Positions 24,096 to 32,778 of a stretch of 39,925 nucleotides of DNA are shown here, in pieces (position 1 is the stretch's first letter; each line of letters opens with the position of its first letter). The DNA comes from Chitinophagales bacterium (GTDB taxonomy: Bacteria; Bacteroidota; Bacteroidia; Chitinophagales; Saprospiraceae): assembly GCA_013298955.1 (NCBI GenBank), contig JAAFJT010000038.1:1-39925 (forward strand), given 5' to 3'. A model generated the notes under the pieces. It did no database searches and was not told where the DNA came from. It saw only the letters and a program-made list of their open reading frames with translations. Position numbers and translations under genes: made by a program.

Positions 24096-25895
24096 ATGAA
24101 AAACATCCGAAATTTTTGTGTCATTGCTCATATTGACCACGGCAAAAGCACGTTGTCAGACCGATTGTTGGAATTTACCAATACGATTTCCCAACGCGAT
24201 ATGCAGGCGCAGGCGTTGGACGACATGGATTTGGAACGCGAACGCGGTATTACGATTAAAAGTCACGCGATCCAAATGGTGTATCTGCATACCGACCAGC
24301 AAAAATATGTCTTTAACATGATTGATACGCCCGGACACGTTGACTTTTCCTATGAAGTTTCGCGTTCGATTGCGGCATGTGAGGGCGCACTATTGCTCGT
24401 CGATGCAACGCAAGGCATTCAAGCTCAAACGATTAGCAATTTATATTTGGCAATTGAACACGATTTAGAAATCATTCCTATCCTCAATAAAATTGATATG
24501 GAAAGTGCCATGATTGATGAAGTGTCAGACCAAATTATGGATTTAGTCGGTTGTCGAAAAGAGGACATTATTTTGGCAAGTGGCAAAACGGGGATTGGCG
24601 TTCCCGACATCATGCGTGCGGTCGTAGAACGGATTCCCGCACCTAAAGGCGACCCTGATGGCGCATTGCAATGTTTGATTTTTGATTCTGTTTTCAACCC
24701 ATTTAGGGGCATTATTGCCTATTATCGAGTGATGAATGGCACGATTGCCAAAAATGATAAAATTCGATTCTTCTATACAGGCAGAGATTATCAAGCGGAT
24801 GAAGTCGGTATTTTGCAAATGGGCTTGTTGCCGCGTGATAAAATCATGGCAGGAGATGTCGGTTATATCATCACAGGCATCAAGGACGTGAAAGAAATCA
24901 AGGTCGGCGATACGATTACGAAACTGACACATCTTTGTAAAGAAGGCATTCAAGGGTTTGAAAACGTTAAACCAATGGTTTTTGCGGGTGTTTATCCAAT
25001 CGATAACGACGATTTTGAAGATTTGCGGGATAGTTTGGAAAAATTGCAACTGAATGATGCTTCGTTGACGTTTGAGCCAGAAAGTTCGGTGGCATTGGGT
25101 TTTGGTTTTAGATGTGGCTTTTTGGGCATGCTGCATTTGGAAATTGTGCAAGAACGCCTTTCTCGGGAGTTTAACCAAGATATTATTACAACGATTCCGA
25201 ATGTATCCTATTTTGCCAAATCGACCAAAAAGGATAGTGAGAAATTTATGGTGAAAACGCCCAATGATTTACCAGAACCTTCTTCGTTAGAATTTGTGGA
25301 AGAACCCTATATTCGCGCTCAAATCATCACAAAACCTGATTATATCGGTTCGATTATGGGTTTGTGCATGGATAAACGGGGCATTTTGACCAAACAAACT
25401 TATTTAACCCCACAGCGCGTTGAATTAACCTTTGAAATGCCGTTAGCGGAGATTGTTTTTGATTTTTACGACAAATTGAAATCCATTTCACGCGGTTACG
25501 CTTCGTTTGACTATGCGCGATTGGATTATCGGGCATCCGATTTGGTCAAATTGGATATTAAACTCAATGGCGAAAATGTAGATGCGCTTTCCGCACTCGT
25601 GCATCGGACGAAAGCCGAGTATATCGGACGGAAAATGTGTATGAAATTGAAAGATTTGTTGCCGCGTCAACAATTTGTGATAGCGATTCAAGCAGCGATT
25701 GGGGCAAAAATCATTGCACGGGAAACGATTTCGGCTTTACGCAAGGATGTAACAGCGAAATGTTATGGGGGTGATATTTCGCGGAAGCGCAAATTATTGG
25801 AAAAACAAAAAGAAGGTAAAAAGAAAATGCGTCAAATCGGTAATGTAGAAGTGCCGCAAAAAGCCTTTTTGGAAGTATTGAAATTGAATGATTAG
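24096..25895 (+). CDS. lepA: Elongation factor 4 (back-translocase)
   Basis: A ribosome-bound translational GTPase that acts on stalled or mis-translocated ribosomes. It has 599 residues, the normal LepA length. GTPase motifs: [10 protein letters not shown] (G1, 11-20), [13 protein letters not shown] (G2), DTPGHVDF (G3, 77-84) and NKIDME (G4, 131-136). Domain II, a domain III with [28 protein letters not shown], and the LepA-specific C-terminal domain (about 490-599, ending [21 protein letters not shown]) are complete. The ATG at 24096 lies directly behind a -7 box. A CGGAT-family repeat follows 6 bases after the stop. Confidence 0.98.
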   Translation: MKNIRNFCVIAHIDHGKSTLSDRLLEFTNTISQRDMQAQALDDMDLERERGITIKSHAIQMVYLHTDQQKYVFNMIDTPGHVDFSYEVSRSIAACEGALLLVDATQGIQAQTISNLYLAIEHDLEIIPILNKIDMESAMIDEVSDQIMDLVGCRKEDIILASGKTGIGVPDIMRAVVERIPAPKGDPDGALQCLIFDSVFNPFRGIIAYYRVMNGTIAKNDKIRFFYTGRDYQADEVGILQMGLLPRDKIMAGDVGYIITGIKDVKEIKVGDTITKLTHLCKEGIQGFENVKPMVFAGVYPIDNDDFEDLRDSLEKLQLNDASLTFEPESSVALGFGFRCGFLGMLHLEIVQERLSREFNQDIITTIPNVSYFAKSTKKDSEKFMVKTPNDLPEPSSLEFVEEPYIRAQIITKPDYIGSIMGLCMDKRGILTKQTYLTPQRVELTFEMPLAEIVFDFYDKLKSISRGYASFDYARLDYRASDLVKLDIKLNGENVDALSALVHRTKAEYIGRKMCMKLKDLLPRQQFVIAIQAAIGAKIIARETISALRKDVTAKCYGGDISRKRKLLEKQKEGKKKMRQIGNVEVPQKAFLEVLKLND

Positions 25896-25901
25896 CGGAT
25901 A

Positions 25902-26017
25902 GCGGATAGATTGGAACGCGGATGACACGGATAGGGCGAATTTTCACGGATTTTTTTATTTGAAAAAATCTGTGAAAATTCGCCCTATCCGTGTCATCCG
26001 CGTTCCAATTTATCCGC
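25902..26017. repeat. AACGCGGATGACACGGAT-family inverted repeat
   Basis: Near-perfect arms of about 52 bases from GCGGATAGATTGGAACGC to CCAATTTATCCGC with a loop near TTATTTG. It is almost the same as the copy at 8474-8576. It lies 3' of lepA and 5' of the T9SS propeller gene. Confidence 0.9.
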
Positions 26018-26115
26018 AATGACAAGATTCTTTTGTTAAAAAACGACCCACATAAACCATTCTTTTCAAATGCACCGTTTTGAGTTGGAATTCAAAAAAA
26101 TCGCGCTCAAAGTCT

Positions 26116-28542
26116 ATGAACCATAACATATACAAAAAAACCTCCCTTTTAACGCTTGTTTTTGGGCTAATTTACGGCATGCTCCAAGCGCAACCCCGTC
26201 CTGCATGGGATAGGACTTATGGCGGTATTGATTTTGAAGAACTGCATTCGGGCATTCAAACGCAGGATGGCGGGTTCATTTTTGCGGGTCAAACCTTGTC
26301 AAAACAAGGCGGTGATGTGTCGCAAGCCTCTCGAGATACCACAGATGAAGGTCGATTTCGAGGCGATATGTGGGTTGTCCGCACCGATAGTTTGGGTATC
26401 AAACTTTGGGATAAGCGATATGGCGGTAATATATTGGATAGATGTTGGAAAATTATTCAAAATCCAGAAGGATATTTGTTGATTGGGCAATCTTATTCTA
26501 CGCCGAGTGGGGATAAAACGTCCTTGAATAAAGGCAATTCTGATTTTTGGGTGGTTCAAATTCGACCAGATGGGGCATTGGTTTGGGAAAAAAGTTATGG
26601 TGGTGGTGCGGATGATGTCGCATTTACCGCCGTAGAAAGTTCGGATGGCGGTTATTTAATTTACGGACATTCCAATTCCAATCGCAGTGGTGATAAATCG
26701 GATGATTTGCGTAAGGATCCAAGCATCACTGATTCGGCGGCTTTGGCGAGTCGAAATGACCTTTGGTTGGTGAAAATTGATGCACGAGGCACTAAATTAT
26801 GGGATAAAAGTTACGGTGGGATTGGGCGTGACCATTATCCGAAAGCGATTGTGGCTTTGCCTGACGGCAATTTCTTGTTGGGTTCTAACAGCGATTCCCC
26901 TGCTGGATTTGATAAGTCGGGTGAAAATTATGGTGCAGGTTTCACAGATATTTGGATTCTTAAAATTGATAGAAATGGGAATCGAATTTGGGACAAAACC
27001 TATGGCGGCAATAACGAGGATGAATTGAAAGATATTCGGCTTACACCTGACGGCAATATATTGTTATGTGGCAGTACCCAATCGGATTCTTCCCAAAGTG
27101 TTGGCAATAAGCGTTCTCGCAATTGGGGACAGCGCGATTATTGGGTTTTGAAAATCAATCCCTTTGGCGATTTGCTTTGGGAAAAAACGTATGGCGGTAA
27201 AAATGATGATGACGCAACCGTTTTATTCCAAAATTCTACTGGTTATTCCATCGTTGGCGGCGTATCTAATTCGCCGAAAAGTGGGGTCAAAACGGATACA
27301 TTGCGCGGTGGCAACGATTATTGGTTTATGTATTTGGATAAAAATGGCAATAAAGTCTGGGATAGGAGCATTGGCGGTGCAGGCAATGACAATCCTGAAG
27401 TGTTGTTGCAATTGCCTGATAAGACGTTTGTAATCGGTGGTTTTTCCAGTTCAGATAGGGGTTTTGAAAAATCGGAAGACGCAAGAGGTGTTTTTCACCC
27501 TGGTTTTGGCAAATATAATGATATGTGGATTGCCAAAATTCGATGTGTTTTTGATGTTGACATTGGAAATGATACTTTTTTGTGTAAAAATGCAGCGATT
27601 CGCTTGGATGCAACGATACCGCGTTGCCCGAATTGCGTTTATACGTGGATGGAAAATGGTGTGACCATTAGTACGGATTCAGTGGTGGTGGTTCATCCGA
27701 CCGTTTCGACGCGTTATAATGTGCAGATTGTGGCAACCGATGCTTGTACGGTTTCGGATGAAGTGGATATTGTAATCGTGCCTGCGCCCGATTCTGTTGC
27801 GTATCAACTCACCTCGCCGCGTTGTCACAATGGCAAAGATGGGATTATTTCCTTGAATTATGCTCATGGCGGAACACCGCCCTATTCGTTAGTGCTTGAT
27901 AATGAACTCTTTAAAAATCAAGTTTTTATTAATAACGTATCAGGCGGGCTTTATACGCTCCGACTCTTGGATGCTAAAAATTGTTTTCACGAAAGCACCA
28001 TTTATTTGCGGAATCCAGATAGTTTTCTGTTGAAATTGCCAGACCCTGTGGAATTGAATTTTGGGGATAGTTTTCGATTATGGATTCGGAGCAATCATGT
28101 ATTGGATACTTTTTTTTGGAGTGATACTCGATTGCGCCATCTTGATACGATGTTGCGTCCTTACGAATCGACGAGTTATTCGGTAACGGCGATTGATTCG
28201 TTAGGTTGTAAACGGACTGCTTCAACTACCGTTTTGGTACGTCGTGGGAATGATGTTTACGCGCCGAACATTTTTTCACCGAATAATGATGCTAAAAATG
28301 ACCATTTTACGGTGTATGGCGGCAAAACAGTCGTTGAAATTAAGGATTTGAAAGTATTTGATAGGTGGGGCGAACTCGTTTTTCAAGCTCCAAAAGTATA
28401 TCCTGCTTCCGAAGATGTGGGGTGGAATGGATTTTTTAATGGAAAACAAGCTGCCGTCGGCGTTTATGTTTTTTGGGCAGAAGTCTTGTATATTGATGGT
28501 CATACGGAAATTATCAAAGGCGATGTGACTTTAATGCGATAG
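26116..28542 (+). CDS. T9SS type B surface protein: seven YGG repeats, SprB-like repeat, CHU_C sorting domain
   Basis: An 808-residue exported protein. The start is the ATG at 26116 (MNHNIYKKTS), giving a signal peptide that ends MLQAQ at about 26; a TTG at 26080 would add a hydrophilic tail in front. Residues 31 to about 480 hold seven repeats, each closing with W-D/E-K/R-x-Y-G-G (WDRTYGG, WDKRYGG, WEKSYGG, WDKSYGG, WDKTYGG, WEKTYGG, WDRSIGG), consistent with a seven-bladed propeller. An Ig-like segment (CPNCVYTWMENG) and an SprB-like repeat (RCHNGKDGIISLNYAHGGTP) follow. The C-terminus (about 715-808; YAPNIFSPNNDAKND, LKVFDRWGELVF, GVYVFWAEVLY) is the gliding-associated type B sorting domain. 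It is likely exported across the outer membrane and retained at the surface. Confidence 0.9.
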   Translation: MNHNIYKKTSLLTLVFGLIYGMLQAQPRPAWDRTYGGIDFEELHSGIQTQDGGFIFAGQTLSKQGGDVSQASRDTTDEGRFRGDMWVVRTDSLGIKLWDKRYGGNILDRCWKIIQNPEGYLLIGQSYSTPSGDKTSLNKGNSDFWVVQIRPDGALVWEKSYGGGADDVAFTAVESSDGGYLIYGHSNSNRSGDKSDDLRKDPSITDSAALASRNDLWLVKIDARGTKLWDKSYGGIGRDHYPKAIVALPDGNFLLGSNSDSPAGFDKSGENYGAGFTDIWILKIDRNGNRIWDKTYGGNNEDELKDIRLTPDGNILLCGSTQSDSSQSVGNKRSRNWGQRDYWVLKINPFGDLLWEKTYGGKNDDDATVLFQNSTGYSIVGGVSNSPKSGVKTDTLRGGNDYWFMYLDKNGNKVWDRSIGGAGNDNPEVLLQLPDKTFVIGGFSSSDRGFEKSEDARGVFHPGFGKYNDMWIAKIRCVFDVDIGNDTFLCKNAAIRLDATIPRCPNCVYTWMENGVTISTDSVVVVHPTVSTRYNVQIVATDACTVSDEVDIVIVPAPDSVAYQLTSPRCHNGKDGIISLNYAHGGTPPYSLVLDNELFKNQVFINNVSGGLYTLRLLDAKNCFHESTIYLRNPDSFLLKLPDPVELNFGDSFRLWIRSNHVLDTFFWSDTRLRHLDTMLRPYESTSYSVTAIDSLGCKRTASTTVLVRRGNDVYAPNIFSPNNDAKNDHFTVYGGKTVVEIKDLKVFDRWGELVFQAPKVYPASEDVGWNGFFNGKQAAVGVYVFWAEVLYIDGHTEIIKGDVTLMR

Positions 28543-28612
28543 CGCACCATAACGCTATTTGAAGTAGGAATGAGGGAATTTAAATGAATCCTTAATTCCT
28601 AATTCAGCTAAG

Positions 28613-28882
28613 TATACTTTGCATCGGGTGGTTTTGGATACCATTGGAACGCGGATGACGCGGATTGGGCGGATTCGCACGGATTTTTTTTGAAATTCAG
28701 TGCCCAATTCAGGAAAAATCCGTGAACATTCGCCCAATCCGTGTTATCCGCGTTCCCATTGTATCCCAAAACCACCCGACGCAAAGTATAGTTACGATAA
28801 ATTAAAAAAAAAATCCGTGCGAATCCGAGCCATCCGCGTCATCCGGTCATCCGTGTTACAATAGTATCAGACGCAAAGTATA
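28613..28882. repeat. Composite inverted repeat with an extra right arm
   Basis: A left arm starting TATACTTTGCATCGGGTGG (28613) and an inverted right arm ending ACCACCCGACGCAAAGTATA (28790) enclose CGGAT-family sequence (AACGCGGATGACGCGGATTGGG and its partner). A second, diverged right arm follows (about 28804-28882), beginning ATCCGTGCGAATCCGAGCC and ending GACGCAAAGTATA. The 370-base gap between the convergent T9SS and TonB receptor genes is otherwise empty, apart from the small hairpin at 28883-28908. Confidence 0.85.
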
Positions 28883-28908
28883 AAGCGTTTAACAGTTGTT
28901 AAACGCTT
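28883..28908. terminator. Hairpin terminator of the TonB-dependent receptor gene
   Basis: A perfect 11-base stem (AAGCGTTTAAC with its complement) and a 4-base loop, 4 bases after the receptor stop codon on the minus strand. No strong T-run follows, so termination efficiency is uncertain. Confidence 0.65.
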
Positions 28909-28912
28909 ATCA

Positions 28913-30745
28913 TCAATACTTCAACCGATACGAAACGCCCCCAGAAATCCATCGTTGCGGCATTGGAATCCCATTGCTTTCCGTGTAGGCTCTATTGAGC
29001 AAATTGGTCATTTGAAGATATAGATTCCATTGATTTTGAATCCAAAACCACTTCAAATCCACAACCGTATAATCGGGCAAGTTGGCTCTATCCAGATACC
29101 GAACTCGGATATTTTGAGACAGATGCTTCCAAATCGCATGATGTACGCCTACATTAATTTGCCAATTCAGTTGGTCAAACGCGTAACGCGATAACGCAAC
29201 GGGTTTTTCCAAAGTGGTTTTGGTTAAATAGGTGCCTGATAAGGAAATACTTTTTATCCAAGCGAACTGAGGGGGTGCCGAAGGATGCCATTCCGAATAA
29301 AAATCCAATCCTTCTGTTTTTAACAAACTTAAATTGGTCGGCAACCATTTATGATGTACCGAATCTTTGGTTCGGTCAATGATATTGTAACCATCTCGCC
29401 GAAAAAAAGCAAGGCTCCCCGTGATTTCACCTGCTTGGTATTTCAAACCCAATTCATAATTATCGGCTTTTTCGGGTTTTAAAACAGGATTTGCATCATT
29501 AGCAGCATTCTTAAAATACAAATCGGTATAAGTTGGAACGCGATAAGACGCACCATAATTAGCAAAAAAACGCCAATTGGGACCCGCTTGATAACCCAAA
29601 TCAACGCCCGGAAAGGCATGATTGCCAAAATCGGAATAGTTCGTTAATAAAACGCCCGGCGTAAGCGTCCAATCCTTCCAAACGAATCGATGTTCCGCAA
29701 ATAAACTCCATTGAGCGCGCTGATGCGTATCCAAACGGGTGCTTTCAAACCAAGTTTGGTTCATTTCTAAACCTAATCCAGTGGTTCCATACGCACTTTT
29801 ATAACTCGTTTGCAATTCTGCGGTCAACACATTGCTTTTGGTTTGGTTGCGATAACGGTCTGGCGCGTAGCGATAATATTGATAATCGTCTTCATGTTTG
29901 CGCCAAGCAACACGCGGTTTAATCGTCCATGCCCCCGCTTCAAAAGGCATATCAATGGCTACAAAACTGCTTTGAGTGGCTTCATATTCGCTACTCGTGT
30001 CTTTTGGTGCGTAAAAACCACTGGCACCATACTTGCGCGTCGTGATGCCCGACAAAATATTCAAATCCCGACCAGCAATTTTCCATTGGGCTTGATAAAA
30101 CAAATTATCCAATTGATAATCACTATTGTAGGAGCGATAACCATTAGAACGTTCTGTTGAAAGCGTCAATTGATGGTAAAAATCCTTCATCGGGAGGCTA
30201 ATACCTGCTTTCAAACCCCAAGTAGCGTAATCCCCTCCCATCAAACCAATCGTTGCCGCGCCTTCTTGTGCCACTTTGGTCACAATATTAATCGCACCTG
30301 CAAAGGCATTTTGACCAAAAATACGAGCTGCACCGCCTTTTAAAATTTCAATGCGCTCAATATTGTTCAAATCAATCGGCAAATTTAAGGCGTGATGCCC
30401 CGTTTGCGGGTCTGCTAATTTCACACCGTTGAGTAAAATCAAGGTTTGGTCAAAAGTGCCGCCGCGTACACTGACATCTGCTTGAATCCCATGAATCCCG
30501 CGTTGTCGAATGTCCAAACCTGCCACAAAACTCAACACTTCTGCAAGACTTAATGCCGGCATTTGTTGAATTTGCGCTTTGCTGATGATTTGAATACTGC
30601 GTGTCGCAGCAGAAAGGGGCATTTGAAGCCGATTTTCTTGAATCATGACTTCTTGCAAGTCCGTAACTGGCGAAACTGTATCTGTTTGTGCCGCAATTTG
30701 ATTCAAAAAACAAGAAAATAATAAAATTTGTTTGAATTTAAACAT
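28913..30745 (-). CDS. TonB-dependent outer-membrane receptor (BtuB/iron-complex type)
   Basis: A 610-residue outer-membrane receptor that imports a ligand with TonB energy. A signal peptide ends at about residue 19 (FLNQIAAQ). The plug domain runs about 30-150 (LSLAEVLSFVAGLDIRQRG, VSVRGGTFDQTLILLNGVK, IERIEILKGGAARIFGQNAF). A 22-strand barrel follows, with the family blocks FANYGASYRVPTYTDLYFK and LKPEKADNYELGLKY, ending in an aromatic residue (YRLKY). It lacks the N-terminal carboxypeptidase-like domain of SusC proteins and has no SusD partner, so a metal-chelate or cobalamin-like ligand is more likely than a glycan. The ligand cannot be read directly. Confidence 0.92.
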   Translation of the reverse strand: MFKFKQILLFSCFLNQIAAQTDTVSPVTDLQEVMIQENRLQMPLSAATRSIQIISKAQIQQMPALSLAEVLSFVAGLDIRQRGIHGIQADVSVRGGTFDQTLILLNGVKLADPQTGHHALNLPIDLNNIERIEILKGGAARIFGQNAFAGAINIVTKVAQEGAATIGLMGGDYATWGLKAGISLPMKDFYHQLTLSTERSNGYRSYNSDYQLDNLFYQAQWKIAGRDLNILSGITTRKYGASGFYAPKDTSSEYEATQSSFVAIDMPFEAGAWTIKPRVAWRKHEDDYQYYRYAPDRYRNQTKSNVLTAELQTSYKSAYGTTGLGLEMNQTWFESTRLDTHQRAQWSLFAEHRFVWKDWTLTPGVLLTNYSDFGNHAFPGVDLGYQAGPNWRFFANYGASYRVPTYTDLYFKNAANDANPVLKPEKADNYELGLKYQAGEITGSLAFFRRDGYNIIDRTKDSVHHKWLPTNLSLLKTEGLDFYSEWHPSAPPQFAWIKSISLSGTYLTKTTLEKPVALSRYAFDQLNWQINVGVHHAIWKHLSQNIRVRYLDRANLPDYTVVDLKWFWIQNQWNLYLQMTNLLNRAYTESNGIPMPQRWISGGVSYRLKY

Positions 30746-30785
30746 AATTGGTTAACTAAAATGGATTATTGCATAAATTGCGGCG

Positions 30786-30793
30786 CAAAATTA
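30786..30793 (-). promoter_or_regulatory. -7 box for the TonB-dependent receptor
   Basis: TAATTTTG on the minus strand matches TAnnTTTG, 40 bases before the receptor ATG. A TTTG lies too far upstream (32 bases) for a normal -33 element. I see no cobalamin-type riboswitch in this leader. Confidence 0.4.
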
Positions 30794-30853
30794 ATTTTTA
30801 AACTTGGATTTATATGATGGATACACAAATTGTCAGAAAACGTAAAAATAAGG

Positions 30854-32689
30854 CTAAATGAGTCCTGCCAATGCTCCATTTTTGGCAAATAATTGGTCAA
30901 CCTTTGCCACCACTTTCGCATCTGGAATCAATTCTGGCGCGTGATGCGGCTTCACGCGGGCATCAATAACCAATGAACCCCGACAACCCCAATGTTTAAA
31001 CAGCGTAAACGCGCCGACACCATGTAAATCATGCGAAGGATTGGCACGGGTAAACGTCACCCAAACAAAATTATTGACGGTGGCAACTGCAAAATCGCTG
31101 TCATCCACCATGATAATCAAGGGAATATGGCGCAAATCAAAATTTTCTAAATATTTGCAAAGGGTTTCTGCTTGTTTATGGGCTTCAATCGCTTCTAAAA
31201 AAGGGGGGCAACGAATCGCTAAAATGCCTTGTTGGATAAATTTAGGATGATCCATCCCTTCGGGCAAGGTGAAATGCGTCGGTAGAACCGCTTTCAGCGT
31301 TCTGCGCGGTGCGCCACAACACGCCATCACCACTTTGGAGCCTTCATTCCAACCCGAACCCGAATAATCTAAGGTGTCAATCGTCGTTCGGGTTTGAAAA
31401 TGTAAATCGCGTGTCCAATCCACTCGTTCCAAAAAATGATTGAAAAAAAGACGAATATCTTTGGTTGTCAAATCAGAAGCATCGCCTTCTGCGGCAATAA
31501 TCAGAAATTTGGCTAAGGAAGTTTGTCCAGAACCCAAAATGCGGTTGGCAATCGTCAAAATTTCTTCGGGTTTGCGCTCGCGGAAGGGCATATATCGCTC
31601 TTTTCCAATCGCTAACAGCAAAGGATGCACTCCTGCTGCATCAACAGCGTGAATCTCCGTCACACCCGGAAACTCTTGGGGAGTCAACGGTTTCACTAAT
31701 TTGTGAATCATGTAACCAAAAGACGAATCTTCCGCAGGCGGACGACCAACAACCGTAAAATGCCAAATCGCATCGCGTCGATGATACACCTGCTCAACGC
31801 GCATCACAGGAAAATCGTGTTTTAAACTGTAATAGCCTAAATGGTCTCCAAAGGGACCTTCTGGTTTTTTAGTGTTTCTTAAAATGGTTCCTGTGATGCA
31901 AAAATCTGCATCTGAGGAGATTACATGTTCATTTTGTTTTGAATATCGGAAACGCCTTCCGTTCAACATGCCCGCAAAAGTGACCTCTGGCAAACCTTCT
32001 GGTAATGGAAAAATAGCAGCCAAAGCATGACTCGGCGGACCTCCTACAAAAATAGAACAACGAAAAGGCTCATTCAACCGATTGTATTTTTCATGGTGAA
32101 CGCCAATACCGCGATGGATTTGATAATGTAAACCTATTTCTTCATTTAAATTATATTCATTTCCAGAGAGTTGAATGCGATACATGCCAATATTACTGCC
32201 CAAAATGCCTTTTTTTTCAGGGTCTTCTGTATAGACTTGTGGTAAAGTGATAAACGCTCCTCCATCCATTTGCCAAGATTTGATTTGTGGTAATTTATCA
32301 ATCGTAGTGGTGCCATAAGACATTGGAGACCAACGAAAAGGAACGCGCAAAGGCAATGCTTTGAGGGCGGTGAAAGGAGCAGAGGCATAATGAAAAGGCT
32401 TTTTTAAAAAATCACTGGGGTCCAGTTTCAACTGAATCACTTTTTCGACCTGTTTAATAGTGTGTCGAAATAAAAAATCAGTTCGTTGCGGTGTACCGTA
32501 CAAATTGCTCAAAGCGGGAAAAGGAGAATCTTTGACCTTTTCAAAAAGTAATGCAGGTCCGCCTGCTTCGTAAACGCGGCGATGAATTTCCGCCATTTCT
32601 AAATGGGGATCGACTTCCATGCGAATGCGCCGCAATTGATTGGTTTTTTCTAAGTCCAGTGCTGCTTCTTTTAAACTTTTATAAGCCAT
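30854..32689 (-). CDS. UbiD-family decarboxylase (long form)
   Basis: A 611-residue protein of the UbiD family, which uses prenylated FMN for reversible decarboxylation of aromatic or unsaturated acids. The cofactor region GSNIGMYRIQL (Asn166, Arg171) and the signature PEGPFGDHLGYYS (276-288) are clear. At the usual acidic catalytic positions I read Asp262 and Thr266 (DADFCITG) in place of the Glu residues of typical UbiD/Fdc enzymes; this rests on alignment from memory. The length suggests the Bacteroidota and epsilonproteobacterial group linked to menaquinone made through futalosine. No ubiX or mqn gene is nearby, so the pathway is a guess. It is upstream of the TonB receptor gene, on the same strand. 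Confidence 0.85.
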   Translation of the reverse strand: MAYKSLKEAALDLEKTNQLRRIRMEVDPHLEMAEIHRRVYEAGGPALLFEKVKDSPFPALSNLYGTPQRTDFLFRHTIKQVEKVIQLKLDPSDFLKKPFHYASAPFTALKALPLRVPFRWSPMSYGTTTIDKLPQIKSWQMDGGAFITLPQVYTEDPEKKGILGSNIGMYRIQLSGNEYNLNEEIGLHYQIHRGIGVHHEKYNRLNEPFRCSIFVGGPPSHALAAIFPLPEGLPEVTFAGMLNGRRFRYSKQNEHVISSDADFCITGTILRNTKKPEGPFGDHLGYYSLKHDFPVMRVEQVYHRRDAIWHFTVVGRPPAEDSSFGYMIHKLVKPLTPQEFPGVTEIHAVDAAGVHPLLLAIGKERYMPFRERKPEEILTIANRILGSGQTSLAKFLIIAAEGDASDLTTKDIRLFFNHFLERVDWTRDLHFQTRTTIDTLDYSGSGWNEGSKVVMACCGAPRRTLKAVLPTHFTLPEGMDHPKFIQQGILAIRCPPFLEAIEAHKQAETLCKYLENFDLRHIPLIIMVDDSDFAVATVNNFVWVTFTRANPSHDLHGVGAFTLFKHWGCRGSLVIDARVKPHHAPELIPDAKVVAKVDQLFAKNGALAGLI

Positions 32690-32778
32690 TTTTGAATAAT
32701 TTTACGCCAATTTTAAAGTATAAAAACCTCAAAACCTTGATAATTGTTTGAAAAATAAAAAAAATATTGATATTCAAT

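Noticed and set aside
25711-26025. 104-codon minus-strand open frame containing SVKIRPIRVIRVP
   Set aside because: It begins inside the inverted repeat and runs antisense into lepA. It is a by-product of repeat sequence.
8364-28882. Possible miniature transposable elements (MITEs)
   Set aside because: No target-site duplications are visible, the arms extend into unique flanks at two loci, and no transposase lies in the window. Not excluded, but not supported.
28700-30850. Possible cobalamin riboswitch for the BtuB-like receptor
   Set aside because: The 108-base gap upstream of the receptor is too short and lacks the B12-box-like pattern; nothing similar is seen.
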